Source: JABCPE02 sp963530295 (GTDB lineage Bacteria; Bacteroidota; Bacteroidia; Flavobacteriales; Weeksellaceae). Taken from it: a stretch of DNA of 64,000 nt. A model generated the notes under the pieces. It was not told the DNA's origin. It did no database searches and worked only from the letters and a program-made list of their open reading frames with translations. Shown here in pieces: positions 42,309 to 50,867 of this stretch. Position numbers and translations under genes: made by a program. How positions within the stretch are numbered: position 1 is the first letter of the stretch; each line of letters starts with the position of its first letter. The stretch is from contig CAUSCF010000006.1 of the NCBI GenBank assembly GCA_963530295.1, positions 1-64,000 of the forward strand. Direction: 5' to 3'.

Positions 42309-43514
42309 TCACTTCATAGCGTTTAAGTCCTGAGCAATCAGCCAGCCTTCGCTCCAGCACGCTTGGAAGTTGAACCCGCCAGTAACCGCATCGATGTTGA
42401 GAACCTCGCCAGAGATGTAGAAATTGGGCAGTTTTTTGCTTTTCATAGTTTTAAAATCCATCTCCTTCAAATCCACACCGCCCGCCGTGACAAATTCCTC
42501 TTTGAAAGTGCTTTTTCCTGTCACATTTATTCGGCAGCAGCACAGATTTTCTATGATTTTCTGCATTTCTTTGTTGTTGATATTGGCTAATTGTTTGGTT
42601 GTATCAATTCCAGAAACGAATAAAATTCTCTGCCAAAAACGATTGGTAATATCAAAAATTTTGGTCTGACCGATGGATTTTTTCGGTTCATTTTCTTTGA
42701 ATTTTTTAAATATTTCCAAAGCATCTTCTGAAGCTGTTCCGATGAAATTAACGATGATTTCAAACTGGTATTTTAGTGCCGCAAGTTCTCTCGCTCCCCA
42801 AGCCGATAGTTTTAGGATTGCAGGGCCGCTCAGTCCCCAGTGGGTGATGAGCAGAGAACCAGACTCTTCTAAATTTAATTTTGGAATTTCAATATCTACA
42901 TACTGAAAACTCGTTCCCATGAGGTCTTTCAGTATTTCATTTTTAATGTTAAATGTAAATAAAGAGGGAACGGGCGTGATAATCTGATGACCCAATTTTT
43001 CCAGTATTTTAAATGCTTTCGGCGAACTTCCGGTGCTGAATACCACATAATCCGCAAAATAATTTTGGTCTGTGGTATGGATTTTATATCCGTTTTCCTG
43101 CGGCAGAATCTCGGTAACGGTTTGTTTGGTAAGTATTTTTACATTATTCTTTCTGCATTCATTGACTAGGCAGTCTATGATGCTTTGTGATGAGTTGCTT
43201 TCAGGAAAAATTCGGTTGTCATCTTCTATTTTGAGGACTACGCCGTGTTCTTCGTACCAGTTCATGGTGTCCTCAGGCTGGAATTTTGTAAACACGCTAA
43301 GGAGTTCTTTGTTTCCACGAGGGTAGAATTGCACGAGTTCTCTCGGGTCAAAACAAGCGTGGGAAACATTACATCTGCCGCCGCCTGAGATTTTTACTTT
43401 TTGCAGTACATCAGAATTTTGTTCCAAAATAGTGACATCGTATAGTTTAGTATCAATATTTGCAGCGGTAAAAAATCCAGAAGCGCCTCCTCCGATGATG
43501 ATTACTTTTTTCAT
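42309..43514 (-). CDS. NAD(P)/FAD-dependent oxidoreductase, HI0933 family
   Basis: 401 residues. FAD-binding GGGASGFFTAANI at residues 8-20, the family-specific SGGGRCNVSHACFD around 43-56, and the C-terminal NIDAVTGGFNFQACWSEG that closes the flavin site. HI0933/BaiN-like flavoproteins are widespread; one characterised member reduces bile acids, but most have no known substrate. Convergent with the polysaccharide operon and probably downstream of yidC on the minus strand, with a hairpin between (43528-43568). Confidence 0.9.
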   Translation of the reverse strand: MKKVIIIGGGASGFFTAANIDTKLYDVTILEQNSDVLQKVKISGGGRCNVSHACFDPRELVQFYPRGNKELLSVFTKFQPEDTMNWYEEHGVVLKIEDDNRIFPESNSSQSIIDCLVNECRKNNVKILTKQTVTEILPQENGYKIHTTDQNYFADYVVFSTGSSPKAFKILEKLGHQIITPVPSLFTFNIKNEILKDLMGTSFQYVDIEIPKLNLEESGSLLITHWGLSGPAILKLSAWGARELAALKYQFEIIVNFIGTASEDALEIFKKFKENEPKKSIGQTKIFDITNRFWQRILFVSGIDTTKQLANINNKEMQKIIENLCCCRINVTGKSTFKEEFVTAGGVDLKEMDFKTMKSKKLPNFYISGEVLNIDAVTGGFNFQACWSEGWLIAQDLNAMK

Positions 43515-43527
43515 AATTCAAAAGAAA

Positions 43528-43568
43528 AACCTTCAACATTTTCTTTTTTTAGAGTAATGCTGAAGGTT
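43528..43568 (-). terminator. Hairpin between yidC and the flavoprotein gene
   Basis: AACCTTCA(A)CATT at the left and AATG(C)TGAAGGTT at the right form a 13-bp stem with one mismatch and a 15-base loop. On the minus strand it follows the yidC stop by 20 bases and is followed by TTTTTCTTTT, consistent with termination. Confidence 0.6.
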
Positions 43569-43587
43569 GATTTATAAATAATTAAAA

Positions 43588-45366
43588 TTATTTTTTGTTG
43601 TTTTTCTGTTGTTTTTGCTGTTCTTTCTTCTGTTCTTGTGCTTGTTCCATCAGCTCACGCATTTTTCTTTGGAAACGCCCTTCTTTAGCAGGTTTAGCTT
43701 TGTTTTCCTGAATTTGAGCGTGAATTTTCTTTTCATCAATGATAAAGTTCTTGATAACAAGTACAATCACGATGTTCAGAGCATTTGACACAAAATAGTA
43801 CCAAGAAAGCCCAGATGCAGCGGAGTTTAGGAAGAACATAAATGTAACAGGGAAAATGTACATCAGAGGTCTCATGTCTGGCATTCCTTCTTGTCTTGGT
43901 GCCTGCATATTTCCAGAGGTCATGATAGTGTAGATTAAAATAACCACCGTACATGCCACCGCGAAAATACTCAAATGGTCTATTCCAAGGAAGTTAGAAG
44001 GAATCTTGATGATATCATCATATGAAGATAAATCCTCTACGAACCAGAAGCTCTTGCCTCGGAAATCGATATAATTCGGGAAGAAACGGAATAGCGCATA
44101 GAAAATAGGAACCTGCATAAGGGCTGGGATACATCCCGCGAGCTGATTGACTCCCGCATTTCTATACACCGCCAATACTTCCTGTTGTTTTTTCAGTGGG
44201 TCAGCATCTTTGTATTTTTCGTTTACAGCATCTACTTCAGGTCGGATTACTCTCATCATAGCGCTCAGCTTGTGCTGTTTGAACATGATAGGCGAGAGGA
44301 TAAGTTTAACCATGATAGTCAGCACTAAAATAGCCCAACCAGCCGTAAGTCCTAAATGATTTTGAATAAACTCATAAATAGGGATAAAGAACCAAACATT
44401 GATAGTTCTGATGAATGACCAGCCGAGTGGCAAGATTCTATCAAAGTTTTTATCATAACTTTCAAGTAAATCCAAATCTAGCGGCATGAAATACCAAGAG
44501 AAACTTTCGTTAAACTCCTTATTTCCAGAAAGATTTACTTCAGATTTATAGTTGAAAGTTTTTAGATAATCGCCTTTGTCCACTGGTTCTTGGCTTCCTA
44601 TAGACTGCGTAAGTCCGTTTTTAGCCTCGAAAACAGCCGTGAAGAACTGGCTTTTCACACCGATCCAGTCTAGTGTTTCTTCGGTTTCATTCATTTCGCC
44701 ACTTCCATCATAATCATAGCTAGAATAGTTGTCAAATGAATAAACAAACTCTGTATAGCCCTGCTGCTGTGTCCTCCCTTTTTCTGTAACTAAAGCCTGA
44801 TAATCCCAAGAAAACTGAGCTTTGTTATCATTAGTTATTTTAGAAAGCCCTTCTGTTTTTACTTGGAAATCAACTTTGTAGTTTTTTTGTAAAGTATAGA
44901 TAAACTGAATTGTAGCAGACTCCAGCTGTACGTGTAGAGTTATTACATTGCCATTTACTGATGGAGTAAAGGTTAAATCCTTGGTACTTACTAATTTACC
45001 AGCTTTGTCTTTAAAAGTAAATCCGTAGTTTGAGTTCTCATTATTGAATAAATACAGAGGTTTATTTTTGTCTGTTTTGTCATAAGAGTTGTACTGGTTC
45101 ATTCTTACTGAAGAAATCTGCCCTCCAAGGTTAGAAATTTCCAAAGTAAGCTCATCATTTTTGAGAACGGATTTTTCTCCACCGTGAGAAGCAATAGCTT
45201 TTGTAATTTTTTCTCTTTGCTCAGTTTTTGCTTGTTTTTCAGCCTGTTTTTGCTTGTCATCTTTATTGAAATACTGGAAGAAAAACGATACCGCTAAAAT
45301 AAATCCAGCAAAGACAACCATATTGATAAACTGGCTTCTTTCAAATCCTCTGTTACTATTCTGCAT
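43588..45366 (-). CDS. yidC: Membrane protein insertase YidC
   Basis: 592 residues. An N-terminal helix (about 12-28) is followed by the periplasmic beta-sandwich domain (about 60-330) and then the five-helix core with GWAILVLTIMVKLILSPIM, the charged loop with KHKLSAMMRV, and SGLSWYYFVSNALNIV. The C-terminal tail is very Lys/Gln-rich, as in Bacteroidota homologues, probably contacting ribosomes. YidC inserts membrane proteins, alone or with Sec. The catalytic helix context (positively charged groove) is conserved. A -7-like box lies 28 bases before the start. Confidence 0.96.
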   Translation of the reverse strand: MQNSNRGFERSQFINMVVFAGFILAVSFFFQYFNKDDKQKQAEKQAKTEQREKITKAIASHGGEKSVLKNDELTLEISNLGGQISSVRMNQYNSYDKTDKNKPLYLFNNENSNYGFTFKDKAGKLVSTKDLTFTPSVNGNVITLHVQLESATIQFIYTLQKNYKVDFQVKTEGLSKITNDNKAQFSWDYQALVTEKGRTQQQGYTEFVYSFDNYSSYDYDGSGEMNETEETLDWIGVKSQFFTAVFEAKNGLTQSIGSQEPVDKGDYLKTFNYKSEVNLSGNKEFNESFSWYFMPLDLDLLESYDKNFDRILPLGWSFIRTINVWFFIPIYEFIQNHLGLTAGWAILVLTIMVKLILSPIMFKQHKLSAMMRVIRPEVDAVNEKYKDADPLKKQQEVLAVYRNAGVNQLAGCIPALMQVPIFYALFRFFPNYIDFRGKSFWFVEDLSSYDDIIKIPSNFLGIDHLSIFAVACTVVILIYTIMTSGNMQAPRQEGMPDMRPLMYIFPVTFMFFLNSAASGLSWYYFVSNALNIVIVLVIKNFIIDEKKIHAQIQENKAKPAKEGRFQRKMRELMEQAQEQKKEQQKQQKNNKK

Positions 45367-45393
45367 TTTTTTAGTTTAAAAAATTATTGCCGA

Positions 45394-45401
45394 CAAAGAT
45401 A
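45394..45401 (-). promoter_or_regulatory. Candidate -7 box for yidC
   Basis: Minus-strand TATCTTTG, 27 bases upstream of the yidC ATG, with no clear -33 TTG. Confidence 0.5.
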
Positions 45402-45520
45402 AACAAAAATTAGTGAAAAGATTTATTTCATTAAAAAAATAAGTTGTGATTTTTATTGGGAATAAAGTGATAAATAAACCCCTTCAACTCACAAGCTAAA
45501 GAGGATATTTTGAAATAAAA

Positions 45521-47134
45521 TTATTTTTTATTTTTTGCAGATGCTTTTATAAAAGCAATGAACAAAGGGTGAGGAGATGCTACCGTACTTTTGTACTCTG
45601 GGTGGTACTGCACACCTACATAGAAAGGATGGTCTTTAAGCTCCACTACTTCTACGAGGTGGGTTTCAGGGTTGAAACCAGAAGGGATAAGTCCTTTTTT
45701 CTCGTAATCTTCTATGTAGTCATTGTTAAACTCATATCTGTGGCGATGTCTTTCCGAAATCAGTTCTGCATTGTAGATTTCGGCGATTTTGGTGTTTGGT
45801 TTTAGTTCGCATTTCCAAGCACCCAGACGCATAGTTCCGCCTTTGTTTATTACATCTTTTTGCTCCTCCATTAGGCTGATAATAGGGTAAGGTGAGTTGT
45901 CATCAAACTCCATACTATTCGCCTTTTCAAATCCTAATACATTTCTCGCAAATTCTATCGTGACAATCTGCATTCCGAGACAAATTCCTAATAGCGGAAT
46001 TTTGTTTTCTCTGGCGTATTTAGCAGCAGTTATTTTCCCTTCTATTCCTCTGTCGCCAAAACCAGGTGCGATGAGAATACCATCTAAATCTTTTAGATAA
46101 TCTTCTGCATTTCCGTTTTCTAGGTCACCGCTGTAGATCCATTTTAGCTTCACATCTATTTCCTCTGATGCTCCTGCGTGGATGAAAGCCTCGGCTATGG
46201 ATTTGTAAGAATCTTGTAAAGAAACATATTTACCAACAAGCCCTATTTCTACGGTTTTTTTAGGGTTTTTATATTTTTTAAGGAAATTTTGCCAGTTTTT
46301 TAGATTAGGTTCTTTGTCGTAAGGAAGTCCCAATCCTTTAAGAACCACTTGGTCAAAATTCTGCTGATGCAGTTCTATAGGAACGCGGTATATAGTATCT
46401 ACATCTTTACACTCCACTACATTTTCTATGGCTACATTACAGAACTGAGCAAGTTTAGACTTGATGTCTTTGGTAATGGTATGTTCGGTTCTGCACACTA
46501 AAACATCTGCCTGAACGCCACTTTCCATCAATGCTTTTACAGAGTGCTGAGAAGGTTTTGTTTTTAATTCACCGCTTGAAGCCAAGTAAGGCAGCAAAGT
46601 AAGGTGAATCACCATAGAGTTTTTCTCTCCCAGCTCCCATTTCAACTGGCGAACAGACTCTATGTAAGGTAAAGACTCTATGTCTCCCACCGTTCCACCT
46701 ATTTCAGTGATGATGATATCATAGCCTTCATTAGAAAGAATTTTTATTCTTCTCTTTATCTCATTGGTAATGTGCGGAATTACCTGCACGGTTTTTCCTA
46801 AGAAGTCACCTTTTCGTTCTTTTTCGATTACGGTTTGGTAGATTCTTCCTGTGGTTACATTATTATTTTGGCTGGTATTGGTATCCAGAAATCTCTCATA
46901 GTGTCCCAAGTCAAGGTCTGTTTCTGCGCCGTCTTCTGTCACATAGCATTCGCCGTGTTCATATGGGTTCAGTGTCCCTGGGTCGATGTTGATATAAGGG
47001 TCTAATTTCTGTATGGTAACTTTAAATCCTCTGGCTTTCAGTAACATACCGAGAGAAGCAGAAACGATTCCTTTTCCTAATGATGATGTTACACCTCCTG
47101 TCACGAAGATGTATTTAGTATTATTTTTAGACAT
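45521..47134 (-). CDS. pyrG: CTP synthase
   Basis: 537 residues from the ATG at 47134. An upstream in-frame TTG at 47152 lies inside the -7 box (47150-47157), so it cannot be in the transcript. N-terminal synthetase domain: FVTGGVTSSLGKGI and GGTVGDIES. C-terminal glutaminase domain: nucleophile Cys in LGICLGMQ and the His/Glu pair in GVQYHPEYKS. PyrG makes CTP from UTP and glutamine. Length fits the family (about 535-545). Single-gene transcript, 154 bases from yidC. Confidence 0.97.
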   Translation of the reverse strand: MSKNNTKYIFVTGGVTSSLGKGIVSASLGMLLKARGFKVTIQKLDPYINIDPGTLNPYEHGECYVTEDGAETDLDLGHYERFLDTNTSQNNNVTTGRIYQTVIEKERKGDFLGKTVQVIPHITNEIKRRIKILSNEGYDIIITEIGGTVGDIESLPYIESVRQLKWELGEKNSMVIHLTLLPYLASSGELKTKPSQHSVKALMESGVQADVLVCRTEHTITKDIKSKLAQFCNVAIENVVECKDVDTIYRVPIELHQQNFDQVVLKGLGLPYDKEPNLKNWQNFLKKYKNPKKTVEIGLVGKYVSLQDSYKSIAEAFIHAGASEEIDVKLKWIYSGDLENGNAEDYLKDLDGILIAPGFGDRGIEGKITAAKYARENKIPLLGICLGMQIVTIEFARNVLGFEKANSMEFDDNSPYPIISLMEEQKDVINKGGTMRLGAWKCELKPNTKIAEIYNAELISERHRHRYEFNNDYIEDYEKKGLIPSGFNPETHLVEVVELKDHPFYVGVQYHPEYKSTVASPHPLFIAFIKASAKNKK

Positions 47135-47149
47135 TCGTTTAGGTTTGTG

Positions 47150-47180
47150 CAAAGTTAAAATAAAACGCCATATTATGCAA
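47150..47180 (-). promoter_or_regulatory. Canonical Bacteroidota promoter for pyrG
   Basis: Minus strand: TTG at 47180-47178, a 20-base spacer, then TAACTTTG at 47157-47150. Predicted transcription start near 47145, about 11 bases before the ATG at 47134. Confidence 0.65.
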
Positions 47181-47298
47181 GAAACAAACTATAAAGTAAG
47201 TGAAACAAAGTCAAAGTCTTATTTAATAAAGTATTTCTAATTAAATTTTGAAAACATTAAAGTTGTTAAATTTAGTATTTATAAAAAAGTAAAATCCA

Positions 47299-47306
47299 TA
47301 TCTTTG
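47299..47306 (+). promoter_or_regulatory. Candidate -7 box for miaA
   Basis: TATCTTTG matches TAnnTTTG, 22 bases before the miaA ATG. No -33 TTG at normal spacing. Confidence 0.5.
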
Positions 47307-47328
47307 AGGCCTATTTTTAAAAAATTAA

Positions 47329-48234
47329 ATGAAGAAAAGACTTTTTTCTGTGGTAGGGCCTACGGGAATTGGTAAAACGAAACTAGCAATCGCGGTGGCG
47401 AAATATTTTGGAACCGAAATTGTATCCTGTGATGCGCGCCAGTTTTTTGCGGAAATGCCCATCGGCACGGCTGCGCCGACAGAAGATGAACTAGACCAAG
47501 TGAAACATCATTTCATAGGAAACCTCAGTGTGGTGGATGAATATTCCATCGGGCAGTATGAAAAAGATGCCTTGGAAAAACTAGAACAGCTCTTCCAAAA
47601 GTATGACAATGTAGTGCTGGTGGGCGGTTCGGGAATGTATGAAAAGGCTGTCGCAGAGGGATTGAACAATCTTCCAGAATCAAACCCAGAGAATCAGAAA
47701 CGATTAGAACAGCTCTTCAGCGAGGGTGGAATAGAAGCCTTGCAAAAGCTTTTGAAAGAATCGGATAGTGTTTATTATCAGATAGTTGATAAGGAAAATC
47801 CGCGCAGACTGATGAGGGCTTTGGATATTATCTGGCAGACAGGAAAAACATACACGGAAAACATTGAAAAACCTTTGGTTAAAAGAGATTTTGATGTTGT
47901 CAGAATTGGGATTTCTGCGGACAGAGAGATTATCTATGACAGAATTAACCGAAGAGTGGATTTGATGGTGCAGAATGGGCTTTTGGAAGAAGCGAAAAAT
48001 CTTATTCCTTATAAAGACAAAACAGCCCTACAGACAGTGAGTTACACAGAATTATTCAAATATTTTTCAGGTGAGTGGGAGCTGGATTTTGCGATTTCAG
48101 AAATAAAGAAAAATTCCCGAAGATACGCCAAAAGACAGCTTACATGGCTTAGAAAACTCGAAAATATCGATTGGATAAAATATGACTACACACAGGAAGA
48201 ATTAGAAAAATTATTAGAAATTATCAAAAAATGA
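47329..48234 (+). CDS. miaA: tRNA dimethylallyltransferase
   Basis: 301 residues, the usual length. It adds a dimethylallyl group to A37 of tRNAs reading UNN codons. The P-loop is VGPTGIGKTKLAI at 8-20; the substrate segment SCDARQFFAEMPIGTA fits the conserved DS/AxQ(V/F)Y region, and VGGSGMYEKAVAEG corresponds to the family GG(T/S)GLY motif. The stop overlaps the start of the next gene (ATGA at 48231-48234). Confidence 0.95.
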   Translation: MKKRLFSVVGPTGIGKTKLAIAVAKYFGTEIVSCDARQFFAEMPIGTAAPTEDELDQVKHHFIGNLSVVDEYSIGQYEKDALEKLEQLFQKYDNVVLVGGSGMYEKAVAEGLNNLPESNPENQKRLEQLFSEGGIEALQKLLKESDSVYYQIVDKENPRRLMRALDIIWQTGKTYTENIEKPLVKRDFDVVRIGISADREIIYDRINRRVDLMVQNGLLEEAKNLIPYKDKTALQTVSYTELFKYFSGEWELDFAISEIKKNSRRYAKRQLTWLRKLENIDWIKYDYTQEELEKLLEIIKK

Positions 48235-48785
48235 AAAACTTTTTAAAAAAACAATGGAGTAACATCCTATTTGGCGCATTTATATTGGCATTTTTCTTTG
48301 TGCCAGGTGTTCGTGAGTCTATCCAAAGACTTTTCTTGATGAAGCCTTCTTTGGAGAAGTCGCAGAGTATAGGAACGCTCACAGAATCAGAATATAATGT
48401 AGAATTAAAGGGAATAAATGTCCCAGATGCCAATTTGTCTGATTTCAAAGGAAAACCTATTTTTCTCAACTTCTGGGGAAGCTGGTGTCCTCCTTGTAGA
48501 GCCGAATTTCCTACTATCCAGAGCCTTTATGAAGGTAAAAAAGGGAAAATAGAATTTGTTCTGATTGCCATGCAGGATGAGGAACAGAAAGTGAGGGATT
48601 TTATTAAGAAAAATGGCTATACTACGCCTGTCTATCTGCTGAAAGAGCCTCTTAGCGAGAAGTTTAGTATAGGTGTTTTTCCTACGACTTTTATCCTTGG
48701 GAAGGATGGGCAGATACTCAAAAAAGATGAAGGAGCGGCCGACTGGAATAGTCAGGCAGTTCATAGTTTTATAGATAAATTATAA
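48231..48785 (+). CDS. TlpA-family membrane-anchored thioredoxin
   Basis: 184 residues. An uncleaved N-terminal membrane helix (about 11-27) precedes a periplasmic thioredoxin-like domain with the redox motif WCPPC (FWGSWCPPCRAEFP, about 85-95) and the cis-proline region VFPTTFIL. It probably reduces or oxidises cysteines of exported proteins. The coupling to miaA (4-base overlap) is an operon effect without clear functional meaning. A second TlpA-like protein in the window (23970) is a lipoprotein with WCRPC. Confidence 0.9.
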   Translation: MKNFLKKQWSNILFGAFILAFFFVPGVRESIQRLFLMKPSLEKSQSIGTLTESEYNVELKGINVPDANLSDFKGKPIFLNFWGSWCPPCRAEFPTIQSLYEGKKGKIEFVLIAMQDEEQKVRDFIKKNGYTTPVYLLKEPLSEKFSIGVFPTTFILGKDGQILKKDEGAADWNSQAVHSFIDKL

Positions 48786-48830
48786 TTTTGGCAAGAGTTT
48801 TGCTGCTTTTATTAAAAAATATTTATAAAA

Positions 48831-49127
48831 ATGAAAAAAATTAAGATGGCTTATCAAGTTTATAAAAACAGAAGTTTTTTCACTAAAATTCCTGATATTT
48901 TTAGAATGATAAAGTCTTCATTTAGAGGAGAGTATAAGATGAATAAATCATCAGTTATTATCCCAGTGCTTATATTTATCTATATGCTGTCACCTTTGGA
49001 TTTTATTCCAGATTTTATTCCTTTTATCGGTGTTTTGGATGATTTGGGACTTTTTGCTATTGCGCTTTCCAAACTGACAAAAGAATTGGATAATTTTTAT
49101 CTATGGGAAGCTAATAGAGCGGAGTAG
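48831..49127 (+). CDS. YkvA family (DUF1232) small membrane protein
   Basis: 98 residues with the DUF1232 signature in YMLSPLDFIPDFIPFIG and a following VLDDLGLFAIAL helix. Two hydrophobic segments around the PLDFIPD turn imply a membrane hairpin. Function unknown in the family. It follows the TlpA-like gene by 45 bases and ends in a bidirectional terminator shared with coaBC. Confidence 0.85.
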   Translation: MKKIKMAYQVYKNRSFFTKIPDIFRMIKSSFRGEYKMNKSSVIIPVLIFIYMLSPLDFIPDFIPFIGVLDDLGLFAIALSKLTKELDNFYLWEANRAE

Positions 49128-49158
49128 TACTAAACACCAATAAATTATAAATAAAGCC

Positions 49159-49190
49159 AAAAAAACATACTTTTTTAAGTATGTTTTTTT
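49159..49190. terminator. Bidirectional terminator overlapping the coaBC stop codon
   Basis: AAAAAAACATACTT, a 4-base T loop, then the exact complement AAGTATGTTTTTTT. It lies 31 bases after the YkvA stop. The last residues of coaBC (KKHT) and its stop at 49175-49177 are encoded within this hairpin, so the terminator is part of the coding sequence. Confidence 0.85.
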
Positions 49191-50383
49191 TGTAACTGTT
49201 CTTCTACAAAATCCAAAATATCTTTTGCGACATCTTCTTTTGATTTTAGAGCAAAATCTTTCTGCTCCGAAGGTGTGATGATTTTGATTTTATTGGTATC
49301 GTTTTTAAATCCTGCACCACTGTCTTTTAGTGAGTTTAGGACTATCATATCTAGGTTTTTTCGCACCAGTTTTCCTTTTGCGTTTTCTTCTTCGTTCTGA
49401 GTTTCTAAGGCGAAACCAACCAAAAATTGATTTTTCTTTTTTTCGCCCATAGTTTTCAGAATATCAGGGTTTTTGACTAATGTGATGGTCATTTCTTCAT
49501 CATTCTTTTTGATTTTCTCTTGGGCAACTTCTTTCGGAGCATAGTCTGCCACTGCGGCGCTCATTATCGTAATATCTGTATTGTCAAAGTGCTGAAATAC
49601 AGCATTGTACATTTCTTTTGCGGAATTTACTTTTTCTAATGATATGTTTTTGTCAGTCCTTAGTGCAGTCGGCCCTGAAATGAGAATCACCTTTGCGCCT
49701 CTTTTTTCGGCTTCTTCTGCGATGGCAAATCCCATTTTCCCAGAGGAATGATTTCCGATAAACCGCACAGGGTCAATAGTTTCGTAAGTCGGACCTGCCG
49801 TTACAAGAACTGTTTTTCCAGCTAAAGATTTTTTTTGATTAGAATTAAAGAAATCAAAAATAGTTTTATAAATAGTTTCTGTTTCTGCCATTCGCCCTTT
49901 GCCCACCAGCCCGCTCGCCAGTTCGCCTTCTTCTGCAGGAATGATGATGTTCCCATATTCCTCGGCAAGTTTTAGATTTCGCTCAGTAGAAGGGTGAATG
50001 TACATATCTAGATCCATCGCAGGAGCTATGAATATAGGACATTTTGCTGAAAGATAGGTCGCTATCACTAGGTTGTCACAGATGCCATTCACCATCTTTG
50101 CTAATGTGTTTGCAGTGCATGGCGCTACCAGCATTACATCTGCCCACAGAGCCAAATCTACATGGCTGTTCCATTCTCCATCTTGCGAGGAAAACACGCT
50201 GAATACCTTTCTTTTAGATAAGGTGGATAGGGTAAGAGGGCTTACAAATTCTTTTGCGGACGGCGTTAGGAGAACCTGCACCTCTGCTCCGTTTTTGATG
50301 AAATCCCTTACGAGAGTATTGATTTTATAGGCTGCGATACCGCCTGTGATTGCGATTAGTATTTTTTTTCCTGATAAATCCAT
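49175..50383 (-). CDS. coaBC: Bifunctional phosphopantothenoylcysteine decarboxylase / phosphopantothenate--cysteine ligase
   Basis: 402 residues, the normal length of the CoaBC fusion, which carries out two steps of coenzyme A synthesis. N-terminal flavin-dependent CoaC: ITGGIAAYK, the catalytic His in NSHVDLALWAD, and the PxMNxxMW-type loop as APAMDLDMY. C-terminal CoaB: VTAGPTYETIDPVRFIGN, SSGKMGFAIA and AAVADYAP. It follows rpoZ and bamD on the minus strand, a conserved order in Bacteroidota. The stop codon lies inside a terminator hairpin. Confidence 0.95.
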   Translation of the reverse strand: MDLSGKKILIAITGGIAAYKINTLVRDFIKNGAEVQVLLTPSAKEFVSPLTLSTLSKRKVFSVFSSQDGEWNSHVDLALWADVMLVAPCTANTLAKMVNGICDNLVIATYLSAKCPIFIAPAMDLDMYIHPSTERNLKLAEEYGNIIIPAEEGELASGLVGKGRMAETETIYKTIFDFFNSNQKKSLAGKTVLVTAGPTYETIDPVRFIGNHSSGKMGFAIAEEAEKRGAKVILISGPTALRTDKNISLEKVNSAKEMYNAVFQHFDNTDITIMSAAVADYAPKEVAQEKIKKNDEEMTITLVKNPDILKTMGEKKKNQFLVGFALETQNEEENAKGKLVRKNLDMIVLNSLKDSGAGFKNDTNKIKIITPSEQKDFALKSKEDVAKDILDFVEEQLQKKHT

Positions 50384-50424
50384 GTGGTTTTAAAATTTTG
50401 GAATAAAATTAAATAAAATAAAAA

Positions 50425-50462
50425 CAAAAAAGTTGTAACTTACACGAAATTACAACTTTTTT
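50425..50462 (-). terminator. Terminator between rpoZ and coaBC
   Basis: AAAAAAGTTGTAA and TTACAACTTTTTT are perfect complements around an 11-base loop. On the minus strand it lies 29 bases past the rpoZ stop and ends in a T run. It would also be read by transcripts continuing to coaBC, so coaBC may depend on read-through or on a promoter I cannot identify. Confidence 0.8.
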
Positions 50463-50490
50463 GATAAAATAAATATAAAAATAAAAAAGA

Positions 50491-50811
50491 TTATTTATCA
50501 GTCTTTCTGAAATAAATCTCACCATCCAACCATTCTTTGATGGCAATAGATGTAGGTTTTGGTAATTTTTCGTAGTATTTAGAGATTTCTATCTGCTCTC
50601 TATTTTCAAAAACTTCTTCTAAAGAAGTGTCACGCACAGCAAATTCATCAAGCTTATTATGCAGCTCAGTTCTTATTTCAGAGTTGATTTGCTCTGCTCT
50701 TTTTCCCATGATTACAATAGCTTCATAGATACTTCCTACTTTTTCTTCTATTTTGTCTTTGTCGTAAGTAATGGTATTAACTTCAGCTTTGATATCTTTA
50801 ATGTTTCTCAT
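50491..50811 (-). CDS. rpoZ: DNA-directed RNA polymerase subunit omega
   Basis: 106 residues. The Rpb6/omega core is SIYEAIVIMGKRAEQIN, in place of the enterobacterial KRARQM region, and the rest fits the Bacteroidota omega form. Omega helps assemble RNA polymerase. Between bamD and coaBC, a typical neighbourhood. A -7-like box lies 20 bases upstream. Confidence 0.87.
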   Translation of the reverse strand: MRNIKDIKAEVNTITYDKDKIEEKVGSIYEAIVIMGKRAEQINSEIRTELHNKLDEFAVRDTSLEEVFENREQIEISKYYEKLPKPTSIAIKEWLDGEIYFRKTDK

Positions 50812-50831
50812 CTTTACAAAAAATTATTCCG

Positions 50832-50839
50832 CAAATTTA
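50832..50839 (-). promoter_or_regulatory. Candidate -7 box for rpoZ
   Basis: Minus-strand TAAATTTG, 20 bases upstream of the rpoZ start and within the short gap after bamD. Confidence 0.4.
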
Positions 50840-50867
50840 GTAAATAAAAAATAAATTCAAAAAAACT

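Noticed and set aside
47135..47152. Upstream TTG start for pyrG adding six residues
   Set aside because: The TTG lies inside the -7 box at 47150-47157 and would be upstream of the transcription start.
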